Assembly (NCBI GenBank): GCA_049115575.1
Contig: JAGDZU010000002.1
Coordinates: 434,001 to 498,000 of the forward strand
Direction of reading: 5' to 3'
Source of the DNA: JAHEKB01 sp049115575
GTDB taxonomy: Bacteria > Bacteroidota > Bacteroidia > NS11-12g > UBA9320
Length of the DNA stretch: 64,000 nucleotides
Shown here in pieces: positions 51,658 to 60,929 of the stretch (positions are counted from its first letter, which is position 1; each line of letters opens with the position of its first letter). The position numbers were made by a program, and so were the translations under genes. The notes under the pieces were generated by a model. It was not told the DNA's origin and ran no database searches. It worked only from the letters and a program-made list of their open reading frames with translations.

Positions 51658-54600
51658 GTATTTATTAAGCATTCTATTTATGACCATCGGTTTGAGCTCA
51701 ATAGCTCAGACTACGCTTATCTCAAAACTTTCTACTTGGAAGTATTTAGATGATGGGTCAAATCAAGGAACGAGTTGGACAGCCACTTCATTTAATGATG
51801 TTGGATGGAGTTCAGCAGCAGGAGTACATGGTTATGGAACTATTACAGGCGCTACAGTCTCTAATACTATTAGCTATGGTTCTGATGCGAATAATAAGTA
51901 CCCAACTACTTATTTCAGAAAAACTATTAACCTAACAAATCCAGCTTATACTAATCTTGAGATTAGTTTGATGGTAGATGATGGTGCGGTGATTTATGTG
52001 AATGGCAATCAAGTCCTTAGCGATAATATGCCAGGAACATTTAGCTATACCACATATGCCTCTTCAACAGTTTCAGGTGCCGATGAGGGAGATTACGAAA
52101 CTTTTACAGTTTCTGCTGCAGACTTGGTAAATGGTAACAACACCATTGCCGTAGAAGTTCACAACAGAAGTGGATCTAGTTCAGATCTTGCGTTTGACCT
52201 TGAAGTGGTAGCTGTAACTAATTCATATTATGTGGATGATGGTGATTCTTGGTACTATTGGGATCAAGGGACCACACCTACAGGTTCATGGGACACAGAT
52301 ACCAACTATGCCAATACTGGCTGGGGTTCTGGAAACAGTGAATTAGGATATGGTGATGGTGACGAAACTACCACTGTTGGATATGGTGGAGATGCCAACA
52401 ATAAATACGCCGCTACTTATTTCAGAAAAGTGGTTAATATTCCAGATACCTCACTTTTTGACTATTTGAGTTTTGACTTCAAACGAGATGATGGTATAGT
52501 AGTATACCTTAATGGTGATGAGCTTTTTAGAGATAATATGCCTACGGGAACGATTGGAAACTCTACATTGGCCAGTGCTACTGTAGGAGGAGGAGATGAA
52601 AGCACATGGAATACTGAGATTGTTTTGCCAACAACTATTTATGAAGGCAACAACGTTATAGCTGTAAGTATTCATCAAACAGATGTAACTAGTAGCGATA
52701 TAACTTTTAACCTTAGGTTAGAAGGTATAGATGCTCCAGTGCCAACTATCACTAGAGGGCCATACCTACAATTGGGTACGGACTCAAGTATGATGATACG
52801 TTGGTCTACTGATGTACCATGCGAGAGTACTATTAAATATGGAACCACTTTAGGTACTTATGGTAGCACAGTTTCAGGTACAGGAACTACAGATGATCAC
52901 GAGATAGAAATTACTGGACTGACTCCAGATACAAGATATTACTATTATGTGTCTTCAGATGGATCTGATACCGTTTCAGGTCAAGATGGGACATACTATT
53001 TTGTAACCAACCCAACACCTGGGAGCGATGCTCAACCTGTTCGTATGTGGGTATTGGGTGACCAAGGTCAGCCGGGGTCTAACCAAGATTCTGTTCATTC
53101 AAAGTTCTTCCAACATTCAGATTGGAAAGACAGCATGGACATGATTCTTATGTTAGGTGATAATGCTTACAACAGTGGGTATGACAGTGAATTCCAAGAT
53201 GCTGTATTTGATCCTCTTGAAGAAGTTTTGAGAAATACTCCTATGTATTCTTGTGTTGGAAATCATGAAGTGAGATACGCAGGAGCACATTCAATAAGTA
53301 CTCCAAGTACAACTCCATATTACTTGATTCACAACTTCCCTACTAGCGGTGAGGCTGGTGGATTAGCATCTGGAACAGAGTCTTACTTCTCTATGGATTA
53401 TGCAAATGTTCACATCATTTCTATAAACGCTGAAGAAGAGGATTTGGATTCAACAACAAGTTCAATGTGGGCTTGGTTGGAAAACGATTTACAACAAAAT
53501 ACTTTAGACTGGATAGTGGTGATTGTTCACCAAGGTCCGTATACCAAAGGATCTCATAACTCGGATTCTGAGACTGAACACATAATGGTAAGAGAAAACT
53601 TCCTTCCTCTATTAGAGCGTTATGGAGTGGATCTTATGATGTCTGGTCACAGCCATAGTTATGAAAGATCTAAATTGGTAAAAGGACATTTCGGTGTTTC
53701 TGGTACTCATAGTGCTGCTACACATGATTTGGATGGTGGTTACGGTCGTATGCCAGGATTTGGTGCATTAACCAATGATTGCCCTTATACTAAAGAAATT
53801 ACCGGACCTACCGCTGGAGATGGAGCTGTATATGTAACATGTGGATCTTCATCTAAAGTTGGTGGTGGTAGTATAAACCACCCTGTAATGAAGGTGAACT
53901 ATCTAACATATGGTTCTGTATATGTTGAAGTAACTGAGAATAGATTGGATTTCTATTATCTTGAAAGTGATGGCGATATAGCTGACTATTTCACGGTATT
54001 AAAAGACATTGAAGAAACTACGACTACCAATGTTAATGCTAGTTCTGTAACTATGACTGCTAGCTGGCCAGAAGGTCCTTATGAATGGAGTAATGGCGAG
54101 ACTACTAGAAGTATAACTGTGAACATAAGTGAAGATGCAACCTATACAGTTGGTAATACAACAGGTTCTGCTTGTATTTCTGATACATTCCACTTGAACT
54201 ACCCTCAGTTGGTAAGATACCCATGGACTGAAACAGATACTACAGGTATGACTAATCTAGATGCTGACGGGAATTATGTTTTAACAGGAGATGCTCATAC
54301 GGCAGCCGATGCTAATGGATGGTATTACTACTATAACTCTGCTGAACCAGACAACTTACTTTTCGCTGTGAGAAACAGTTTATCAGGAGGAAATACATTG
54401 CCCATAGACAATGTGGTAGATTATATTGAATTGAGATATAAGCCATCTGTTTATTCAAGAATAAAGACTGGTTTGGATTCATTCAGATTGGTATTCAATT
54501 ACGATTGGAATGTGGTACCTATTTCTCAACCTAATGGAGATATGGATATCAAGTTCTACTATGATCCTACTGTGCTATCTACATTTACTGCAGTTGCCGA

Positions 54601-55441
54601 TTCTTTGGATGCTACTAATCCAGACTTCAATACAGCGAGAACTTGGTTTAAAGCTTCACAAGGGGCTGGAACAAGCTTCGACGACGCTAGTATTAGTATA
54701 GATTCTATAGACTACGCCATCGATTTGAATAGTTTATTGGTGAGTGCTCCAAACTATACTACTGGAGTTGGTTCATCTGATGGTACGGCATTTACAGACT
54801 TGGGTAATGCTAAAAACTATATACAGTTCGACGGACTATCTAGTTTCTCAGGTGGTACTTTAACTCAAACCTTGTTCGATCCAACACCAGTTCCTGTTGA
54901 GTGGTTATCATTCAACGCAAAATGGGAATCAATGGATGCTAGATTGACATGGCAAACTGCTTCTGAATTGAACAACGATTATTTTGAAGTTCAGAGAAGT
55001 TTTGATGGAGTTGACTATTTCACCGTTGCAACTATTGCGGGAAGTGGTACTTCAACAAGCATCAACTCATACTCATTCATTGATATGAATGCCATGTTGC
55101 TAGGAACAGAGGTTCTATACTACAGAATTAAACAAGTGGATTATGATAACAACATTGATTTTTCAGATGTGGTGACATTAACACTTGATGCAACTGCCGG
55201 AATTGAAGTATATCCAATACCTGCAAACAATGTTGTTAATGTAGAACTAAAGTCTCATCTGATATCTTCAGAACAAATGGAAATATTCGTTTATGACCAA
55301 AGCGGTAGCTTGGTGCTAATGAATAACTATGAGTCACAGCCCGCTGTGAGCTTGAATGTATCTGAACTACAATCAGGATGGTATATCCTGGCTGTTAAAT
55401 CAGGCGCAAACATCTATTTGGAAAGACTGTTGGTGGAATAA
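51647..55441 (+). CDS. Secreted purple acid phosphatase / metallophosphoesterase with T9SS sorting domain
   Basis: About 1264 residues from the ATG at 51647 (MKSKYLLSILFMTIGLSSIAQ). Two similar beta-sandwich modules (about 20-190 and 200-365) precede a fibronectin-like domain (PTITRGPYLQLGTDSSMMIRWSTD) and a purple acid phosphatase-type domain with the metal ligands in VLGDQGQPG, GDNAYNSG, GNHEVRY, VHQGPY and SGHSHSYERS. A beta-rich domain follows and the end is a T9SS sorting domain (VYPIPANNVVNVEL...ERLLVE). The protein likely releases phosphate outside the cell. Confidence 0.9.
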   Translation: MKSKYLLSILFMTIGLSSIAQTTLISKLSTWKYLDDGSNQGTSWTATSFNDVGWSSAAGVHGYGTITGATVSNTISYGSDANNKYPTTYFRKTINLTNPAYTNLEISLMVDDGAVIYVNGNQVLSDNMPGTFSYTTYASSTVSGADEGDYETFTVSAADLVNGNNTIAVEVHNRSGSSSDLAFDLEVVAVTNSYYVDDGDSWYYWDQGTTPTGSWDTDTNYANTGWGSGNSELGYGDGDETTTVGYGGDANNKYAATYFRKVVNIPDTSLFDYLSFDFKRDDGIVVYLNGDELFRDNMPTGTIGNSTLASATVGGGDESTWNTEIVLPTTIYEGNNVIAVSIHQTDVTSSDITFNLRLEGIDAPVPTITRGPYLQLGTDSSMMIRWSTDVPCESTIKYGTTLGTYGSTVSGTGTTDDHEIEITGLTPDTRYYYYVSSDGSDTVSGQDGTYYFVTNPTPGSDAQPVRMWVLGDQGQPGSNQDSVHSKFFQHSDWKDSMDMILMLGDNAYNSGYDSEFQDAVFDPLEEVLRNTPMYSCVGNHEVRYAGAHSISTPSTTPYYLIHNFPTSGEAGGLASGTESYFSMDYANVHIISINAEEEDLDSTTSSMWAWLENDLQQNTLDWIVVIVHQGPYTKGSHNSDSETEHIMVRENFLPLLERYGVDLMMSGHSHSYERSKLVKGHFGVSGTHSAATHDLDGGYGRMPGFGALTNDCPYTKEITGPTAGDGAVYVTCGSSSKVGGGSINHPVMKVNYLTYGSVYVEVTENRLDFYYLESDGDIADYFTVLKDIEETTTTNVNASSVTMTASWPEGPYEWSNGETTRSITVNISEDATYTVGNTTGSACISDTFHLNYPQLVRYPWTETDTTGMTNLDADGNYVLTGDAHTAADANGWYYYYNSAEPDNLLFAVRNSLSGGNTLPIDNVVDYIELRYKPSVYSRIKTGLDSFRLVFNYDWNVVPISQPNGDMDIKFYYDPTVLSTFTAVADSLDATNPDFNTARTWFKASQGAGTSFDDASISIDSIDYAIDLNSLLVSAPNYTTGVGSSDGTAFTDLGNAKNYIQFDGLSSFSGGTLTQTLFDPTPVPVEWLSFNAKWESMDARLTWQTASELNNDYFEVQRSFDGVDYFTVATIAGSGTSTSINSYSFIDMNAMLLGTEVLYYRIKQVDYDNNIDFSDVVTLTLDATAGIEVYPIPANNVVNVELKSHLISSEQMEIFVYDQSGSLVLMNNYESQPAVSLNVSELQSGWYILAVKSGANIYLERLLVE

Positions 55442-55460
55442 TCCAACGATAGAAATTAAT

Positions 55461-55502
55461 AAAGACCCTTTGTCAATATTTTTGGCAAAGGGTCTTTTTT
55501 TA
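55461..55502 (+). terminator. Terminator after the phosphatase gene
   Basis: AAAGACCCTTTG pairs with CAAAGGGTCTTT around a short loop, followed by a T-run at 55494-55502. Confidence 0.9.
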
Positions 55503-55529
55503 TATAATGGTTTAACGAAATTTGAACGG

Positions 55530-56744
55530 ATGAGTGAAGCGTTGATGATAGTCTTGGTTTTGATAATTGGAATTGCTCTTGGCGCAGCTCTGGTCTATTT
55601 CCTAGTACACAAGAAAGGCGAGAAAATCCTTACTGAGCTACAATCGGAAAACGCCTTTCTACAAACCGAGAAAACTCGGAGTGAAACAAAGTTGGAAGCG
55701 GCTCAAGAGGAAGTACTCAAGAAAACTCAGGAGATAGGAGCTCTAAATGAAAAGCTCACCAAGGAATTTGAGAACATTGCCAATAAAGTGGTGAATCAAA
55801 GTTCCAAACATATGCAAGAGCGCCATCAAGAGCAGCTTAAAGCTCTCCTAGATCCCTTTAAGGAAAAGATAGAAAAGTTTGAGAAAAAGGTAGAAGACAC
55901 TCATAAAGAAAGTATAAGAGAAAACAGTTCTTTAAAGGAACAGATAAACCAACTTAAAACACTGAATCAGCATATAGGAGAAGAGGCAAAGAATTTAACT
56001 TCAGCGCTAAAAGGTGACAAAAAGATGCAGGGTAATTGGGGTGAGCAACAGCTTGAGCGGATACTTCAAGCCGCTGGTCTAGAGAAAGAAACCCATTACA
56101 GAAAAGAAGTCGATTTAATCAGTGAAGACAATCAGCATCAACGCCCTGATTATATCATCTATTTACCAGATGACAAAAACTTGGTGATTGACTCTAAGGT
56201 GAGTTTATTAGCTTATGAACGCTTCTACAACGAAGAGGATGAAGTGGCATCAAGACCATTAGCAGCCGAACATGTGAAAAATGTTAAGGATCATATTCAG
56301 CGCCTTAGCAATGTGAAATACGACCAACTGCACGGTATCAATTCACCGGATTACGTGGTTATGTATATGCCAATAGAAGGGGCTCTAGGACTAGCAATGG
56401 TAGAGGATCCATCTATTTTTGAATTTGCTTTAAAGCGCAATATTGTTTTGGTCTCAAATAACACTTTGCTAGCCACCCTGAAAACAGTGTCGTTTATATG
56501 GAGGCAGGAATTGCAGAATAGAAATGCATTGGAGATTGCTAGGCAAGGAGGAGCACTCTACGATAAACTTGAAGGTTTTGTAAAGACCCTACAGGCAATT
56601 GGTAAAAAGATGGATGGCGCCAAAGATGACTATGACAAAGCTATTAATCAGCTTTATGAAGGTAAAGGCAATCTTATAGGACGTGCAGAAAAATTGCGCG
56701 AGCTGGGAATCAAAACCCAGAAGAAATTACCCGAAAATAAATAA
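55530..56744 (+). CDS. rmuC: DNA recombination protein RmuC
   Basis: About 404 residues from the ATG at 55530 (MSEALMIVLVLIIGIALGAAL); the long upstream extension would run into the terminator and is rejected. One membrane helix, a long coiled coil (about 30-200) and the RmuC nuclease-like domain with GNWGEQQLERILQAAGLE, RPDYIIYLPDDKNLVIDSKVSLLAYERF, FVMYMPIEGALGLA and VSNNTLLATLKTVSFIWRQE. RmuC limits DNA inversions and restricts foreign DNA. Confidence 0.93.
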   Translation: MSEALMIVLVLIIGIALGAALVYFLVHKKGEKILTELQSENAFLQTEKTRSETKLEAAQEEVLKKTQEIGALNEKLTKEFENIANKVVNQSSKHMQERHQEQLKALLDPFKEKIEKFEKKVEDTHKESIRENSSLKEQINQLKTLNQHIGEEAKNLTSALKGDKKMQGNWGEQQLERILQAAGLEKETHYRKEVDLISEDNQHQRPDYIIYLPDDKNLVIDSKVSLLAYERFYNEEDEVASRPLAAEHVKNVKDHIQRLSNVKYDQLHGINSPDYVVMYMPIEGALGLAMVEDPSIFEFALKRNIVLVSNNTLLATLKTVSFIWRQELQNRNALEIARQGGALYDKLEGFVKTLQAIGKKMDGAKDDYDKAINQLYEGKGNLIGRAEKLRELGIKTQKKLPENK

Positions 56745-56748
56745 GTGT

Positions 56749-57426
56749 TTAGTATAAAGAGAAAGTCACAGGCATTAAGAATCTCATCTTAACTGCATGA
56801 TCTCTTTGTTTGGCAGGTTTCCATTTACCGCTAGTGAGTTTTAAAACATCAATAGCCGCTTCTTCCAAACCAAAACCTTTTCTAGGCGAAAGAATTTTAA
56901 AGTCAGTACATCTTCCTTTTTCGTCTATCACGAATTGAACAACAACTTGACCTTCTAATTCAGCATCTATTGCCATTTGAGGATAAACGATATTCTCATG
57001 CAAGAATTTCTGTAAGTCAGCTTCACCATTTCCAAATTTGGCTGGATCTGATACTGCGAACATGTCAAAGATTTCACCAGTGTTGATAGGCTCATCTTCA
57101 TCTTCTTCGAATACTTGCATTTCCTCATCCTGATCTGTTTCAGTGTCTTCAAACTCAGGTTGATCCTCATCTATTTCCACTTCATCTTCCACAACTTCTA
57201 GTTCTGGTGGAGGAGGAGGGGGAGGTGGTTTCTTTTCTTGAACCGTGTTTTCCATAACCACCAAATCTTCATCAATCACAAAATCTCCGAGAGAAGCGGT
57301 CTTTTCCGGCTTGTTGGTCCATTCAAATGCTAAGAGCACAAGAGCTATAGAAACAGTCAACCCTATAAGGGTAAAATCTAAGCGTTTGTTCTTGACGTCT
57401 TTATCTGGATTCTTCTTTAACTGCAT
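56749..57426 (-). CDS. TonB-family energy transducer
   Basis: A 225-residue protein: one N-terminal membrane helix (DFTLIGLTVSIALVLLAFEW), a proline stretch (KKPPPPPPPPELEVVEDE), an acidic linker and a TonB C-terminal domain (FLHENIVYPQMAIDAELEGQVVVQFVIDEKGRCTDFKIL). It transfers energy to outer-membrane receptors. A TACATTTG element lies 13 nt upstream of the ATG. Confidence 0.92.
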   Translation of the reverse strand: MQLKKNPDKDVKNKRLDFTLIGLTVSIALVLLAFEWTNKPEKTASLGDFVIDEDLVVMENTVQEKKPPPPPPPPELEVVEDEVEIDEDQPEFEDTETDQDEEMQVFEEDEDEPINTGEIFDMFAVSDPAKFGNGEADLQKFLHENIVYPQMAIDAELEGQVVVQFVIDEKGRCTDFKILSPRKGFGLEEAAIDVLKLTSGKWKPAKQRDHAVKMRFLMPVTFSLY

Positions 57427-57439
57427 AATATTAGCTTTT

Positions 57440-57447
57440 CAAATGTA
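57440..57447 (-). promoter_or_regulatory. -7 promoter element of the TonB gene
   Basis: TACATTTG on the minus strand, full match to TAnnTTTG, 13 nt before the ATG at 57426. Confidence 0.5.
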
Positions 57448-57472
57448 AAAAAATATTCACTCATTAATACCG

Positions 57473-57871
57473 CTACTTCACAAAAGGTAAATATTTCTTT
57501 AGGAATTGATAAGATTTAATGTAAATCTGGGGTATAAAAACGCCTAAAATAGCACCAAAAGTATCAGCAATGAGGTCTCCCCACTCAAATGATCGTCCGA
57601 TAAAGGACATTCCCTGTATGTATTCTATGAGCAATCCATAGCCAATGGCGGCAAAAACAACTAGTATTTTGTGCTGTAAAGAGGGTGCTTGAATTATATA
57701 AATAAGAGATGCACAGAGGGCATAGAATGCCAGTAAATGAAGAAGTTTGTCAAACTGGAAGAGGGTATCTAGAGCAAAGGGCGTAAATACTCTGGCAGGT
57801 AGCAAGCAACTACTGGCTATAAAGAGAAGCCAGAAAATGAAGATCATTCTGGCAAATACGCTCTCATTCAA
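57473..57871 (-). CDS. VanZ family membrane protein
   Basis: A 132-residue four-TM protein: FDKLLHLLAFYALCASL and GLLIEYIQGMSFIGRSFEWGDLIADTFGAILG match the VanZ family (DK..H...F and E..Q......R..d..D...N..G). Role unknown, sometimes linked to teicoplanin tolerance. It starts 1 bp after gcvH. Confidence 0.9.
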   Translation of the reverse strand: MNESVFARMIFIFWLLFIASSCLLPARVFTPFALDTLFQFDKLLHLLAFYALCASLIYIIQAPSLQHKILVVFAAIGYGLLIEYIQGMSFIGRSFEWGDLIADTFGAILGVFIPQIYIKSYQFLKKYLPFVK

Positions 57872-57872
57872 A

Positions 57873-58253
57873 CTAATGTCCTGTCATTTCGCGATAAGCA
57901 GCAACGTCCATAAGATCGTCTACTTCGCTTGTATCGCTCATTTTGATTTTAACCATCCAGCCGTCGCCATATGGAGACTCGTTTACAGACTCAGGTGTTG
58001 ACTCTATATCGGCATTTACCTCTATTACTTCACCGCTCAAAGGCATGAATAGATCAGAAACAGTTTTTACTGCTTCAACAGTTCCAAAAACTTCATCTTT
58101 ATCAAGGCTTTCACCTTCAGTTTCGATTTCTACAAAAACCACATCTCCAAGCTCGCTTTGTGCAAAATCAGTCACTCCTATAGTGGCAATATCTCCTTCA
58201 ACGCGAACCCATTCGTGTTCTTTGGTGTACTTTAAATCTTCTGGGAAATTCAT
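57873..58253 (-). CDS. gcvH: Glycine cleavage system H protein
   Basis: A 126-residue protein: KYTKEHEWVRVEGDIATIGVTDFAQSELGDVVFVEIETEGESLDKDEVFGTVEAVKTVSDLFMPLSGEVIEVNADIESTPESVNESPYGDGWMVKIK, with the lipoyl-lysine in VEAVKTVSDL. It carries the aminomethyl group between P and T proteins. It starts 1 bp after accD. The other gcv genes are not in this window. Confidence 0.97.
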   Translation of the reverse strand: MNFPEDLKYTKEHEWVRVEGDIATIGVTDFAQSELGDVVFVEIETEGESLDKDEVFGTVEAVKTVSDLFMPLSGEVIEVNADIESTPESVNESPYGDGWMVKIKMSDTSEVDDLMDVAAYREMTGH

Positions 58254-58254
58254 A

Positions 58255-59166
58255 TTAATTACTGGCTTTTTGTGTTGTTGTTATTTTCTTTTCTTTCACT
58301 GGAGCTGCAGCGTGTTTCTTGTGCGTTCCAATAATATGCAGTATATCGTGAAGTTGATGTTTAAGTTCTTTACGATCAACTATCATGTCTACAAATCCAT
58401 GTTCTAAGAGGAATTCAGAACGTTGGAATCCTTCAGGGAGGTCTTTCCCTATGGTTTCTTTTATTACTCTGGGCCCTGCAAATCCGATTAAGGCATTTGG
58501 CTCGGCTATGTTAATGTCTCCTAGCATAGCAAAGGAGGCCGTTACACCACCAGTTGTGGGGTCTGTTAATATTGAAATATAAGGCAGTCCTTTTTTTGCC
58601 AAAAGGGCTAGTTTAGCAGAAGTTTTAGCCATTTGCATTAAAGAAAAGGCCGCTTCCATCATTCGTGCTCCACCACTTTTAGAGATAATAATCATTGGCA
58701 AGTTGTTCTCAATTGCCACATCAATAGCGCGTGCAATTTTTTCACCAACTACACTACCCATGGAACCTCCAATGAAACCAAAATCCATGACAGCCATAGA
58801 TACTTTTAACCCATGTATTCTGCCTGTTGCTGTTCGCACAGCATCTTTAAGACCGCTTTTTTCAGAAGAAGTCTGTAACCTAGTGGTATAGGCTTTTGTA
58901 TCTTCAAATTTGAGTGGATCTCCAGAAATCAAATTGGCATCAAGTTCCTTGAACCTTCCTTCATCAAATAGAATTTCGAAATACTCTGTGGAACCAATTT
59001 TGCCGTGATGATTGCAAGACGGACAAATCCAAAGGTTTTGCTCAAACTCTTTGGTGCTCGTTGGATTCTTGCATTTAGGACATTTATACCACAAGCCATC
59101 CGGCGTAGGTTTTTTATCCTGTGTTTTGGTTAAGATCCCCTCTTTTACTCGCTTGAACCAACTCAT
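58255..59166 (-). CDS. accD: Acetyl-CoA carboxylase carboxyltransferase subunit beta
   Basis: A 303-residue protein. A four-Cys zinc ribbon (YKCPKCKNP ... WICPSCNHH) is followed by the crotonase-like carboxyltransferase core (AVMDFGFIGGSMGSVVGEKIARAID, IIISKSGGARMMEAAFSLMQM, ISILTDPTTGGVTASFAMLGD, IGFAGPRVIKETIG). Pairs with AccA for malonyl-CoA synthesis. A TACATTTG element ends 11 nt before the ATG. Confidence 0.97.
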   Translation of the reverse strand: MSWFKRVKEGILTKTQDKKPTPDGLWYKCPKCKNPTSTKEFEQNLWICPSCNHHGKIGSTEYFEILFDEGRFKELDANLISGDPLKFEDTKAYTTRLQTSSEKSGLKDAVRTATGRIHGLKVSMAVMDFGFIGGSMGSVVGEKIARAIDVAIENNLPMIIISKSGGARMMEAAFSLMQMAKTSAKLALLAKKGLPYISILTDPTTGGVTASFAMLGDINIAEPNALIGFAGPRVIKETIGKDLPEGFQRSEFLLEHGFVDMIVDRKELKHQLHDILHIIGTHKKHAAAPVKEKKITTTQKASN

Positions 59167-59177
59167 ACTAGTTTGAA

Positions 59178-59185
59178 CAAATGTA
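59178..59185 (-). promoter_or_regulatory. -7 promoter element of the accD-gcvH-vanZ operon
   Basis: TACATTTG on the minus strand, full match to TAnnTTTG, 11 nt before the ATG at 59166. Confidence 0.5.
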
Positions 59186-59191
59186 GAAAAT

Positions 59192-60244
59192 TTATGCTAT
59201 GGTCACAGAATTATCGAGATAAACGTCTTGTATGGCGTTTAATATCTCAATTCCTTCGTTTAACGGCTTTTGGAATGCTTTTCTTCCTGAGATTAAACCG
59301 CAACCTCCAGCGCGTTTGTTTATTACAGCAGTCTTAACAGCTTGAGCTAAATCGTTTTCTCCTGATGCACCACCAGAATTGATTAATCCCACTTTACCCA
59401 TATAGCAGTTTGCAACCTGGTATCTGGTTAAGTCAATTGGGTTATCAGTAGTTAATTCGCTGTATACTTTAGGGTGAGTTTTACCGTGTTTAGTAGCATT
59501 ATAACCACCATTCACTTCAGGTAACTTTTGCTTTATGATATCAGCTTGGATAGTCACTCCTAAGTGGTTTGCCTGGCCTGTTAAATCAGCCGCAGTGTGA
59601 TAATCTACACCGTCAATTTTGAAATCGCTATTTCTAAGGTAGCACCATAGAATAGTAGCCATTCCCAGTTCATGCGCCCTTTCAAACGCTTCAGCTACTT
59701 CAACAATTTGTCTTTCTGAGTCGTCAGAACCAAAGTAGATTGTTGCACCAACGCCAGTCGCACCAAGATTCCAAGCTTCCTCAACAGATCCAAACATGAT
59801 TTGCTTGAAAGTATTAGGATAACTAATAAACTCATTGTGATTTATTTTCACTATGAATGGAATTTTGTGCGCATATTTATTTGAATTGGCCGCCAATACT
59901 CCATAGGTAGAAGCAACTGCGTTACAGCCACCTTCTATTGCCAGCTTTATTATATTTTCAGGATCAAAATAATCCACGTTTGGGGCAAAAGAGGCTCCAC
60001 CACTGTGCTCAATTCCCTGATCAACGGGAAGGATAGATACATAACCAGTATCGGCTAGTCTTCCGTGACCATAAATCTGCTGAAGACTTCTCAAAACTTG
60101 AGGGCTTCTGTTGGTGTTTGTCCAAATGTCATCAATGTGATTTGGAGATGGCAAGCTCAATCTGCTTTTGTCAATGGTTTTACATTCATGGGCCAAAAGT
60201 GCTTCTCCTTCAGCGCCTAGTATGTCTATAATGTTAGTACTCAT
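59192..60244 (-). CDS. fbaB: Class I fructose-bisphosphate aldolase (FbaB type)
   Basis: A 350-residue protein: VSILPVDQGIEHSGGASFAPN, FIVKINHNEFISYPNTF, GATGVGATIYFGSDDSERQIVEV, MATILWCYLRNSD, and GKVGLINSGGASGENDLAQAVKTAVINKRAGGCGLISGRKAFQKPL. The Schiff-base lysine lies in the FIVKINHN or nearby segment of the DhnA/FbaB family. Cleaves fructose 1,6-bisphosphate without metal. The gap to accD is 25 bp. Confidence 0.95.
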   Translation of the reverse strand: MSTNIIDILGAEGEALLAHECKTIDKSRLSLPSPNHIDDIWTNTNRSPQVLRSLQQIYGHGRLADTGYVSILPVDQGIEHSGGASFAPNVDYFDPENIIKLAIEGGCNAVASTYGVLAANSNKYAHKIPFIVKINHNEFISYPNTFKQIMFGSVEEAWNLGATGVGATIYFGSDDSERQIVEVAEAFERAHELGMATILWCYLRNSDFKIDGVDYHTAADLTGQANHLGVTIQADIIKQKLPEVNGGYNATKHGKTHPKVYSELTTDNPIDLTRYQVANCYMGKVGLINSGGASGENDLAQAVKTAVINKRAGGCGLISGRKAFQKPLNEGIEILNAIQDVYLDNSVTIA

Positions 60245-60274
60245 TCTAATCGTTTAAAGTGCGGCAAATGTAAG

Positions 60275-60282
60275 TACTTTTG
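60275..60282 (+). promoter_or_regulatory. -7 promoter element of the GNAT gene
   Basis: TACTTTTG, full match to TAnnTTTG, ending 6 nt before the ATG at 60289; the transcript would begin at or next to the start codon. Confidence 0.5.
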
Positions 60283-60288
60283 TAAAGA

Positions 60289-60717
60289 ATGAAGCATGCG
60301 ATAGAGGTTAATATAGTAGACTCAAAAAATGACCTTCACAAGGTATTCGACATAAGACGTACAGTGTTTGTGGAAGAGCAGAAAGTAGATGAAAGAGAAG
60401 AATACGATGAATTTGAAGACACGAGCAAACATCTGATTGCTATATGCGATGGTGAAGCCGTTGGTGCAGCTAGAGTGAGAAGAACTGCAAATGGTGTTAA
60501 ACTGGAGCGTTTTGCGGTTCTCAATTCAAGTAGGGGTAAAGGAGTAGGCGAAGCCTTGGTACTAAAATCCTTAGAGATGACCAAAGAGTATAGCAATATC
60601 TATCTACATGCTCAGATACAAGTAGTAGACTTCTATAAGAAGTTTGGATTCCAAACAGAAGGAGATGAATTTCTAGAAGCTGGAATCAGACATTATAAAA
60701 TGACATTGAAGCCGTAA
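60289..60717 (+). CDS. GNAT family N-acetyltransferase (ElaA-like)
   Basis: A 142-residue protein: KVFDIRRTVFVEEQKVDEREEYDEFEDTSKHLIA is the substrate-side block of the GNAT family, AVGAARVRRTANGVKLERFAVLNSSRGKGVGEALVLKSLE holds the acetyl-CoA-binding R-G-x-G-x-G segment, and IYLHAQIQVVDFYKKFGFQTEGDEFLEAGIRHYKM follows. Acceptor unknown. Probably leaderless. Confidence 0.9.
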   Translation: MKHAIEVNIVDSKNDLHKVFDIRRTVFVEEQKVDEREEYDEFEDTSKHLIAICDGEAVGAARVRRTANGVKLERFAVLNSSRGKGVGEALVLKSLEMTKEYSNIYLHAQIQVVDFYKKFGFQTEGDEFLEAGIRHYKMTLKP

Positions 60718-60929
60718 GTTCGGGCTGCGATGTTCTATAGGAGGATTTAGGCCTCAGTTTAAACGGGGACAAGCCCACCCCTCCCCAGAGTACAAGATAA
60801 ATTCAAAATTCTAATGTCAAGAATCAATTCTCATTGAAGTGTACAAGCCATCCAACAAAGGAAGCAATTTTGGTTCTTGTGATTTTGTTTCTTGTGGATT
60901 TGGTCCTTGGACCTTACCGAGCATTCAGT

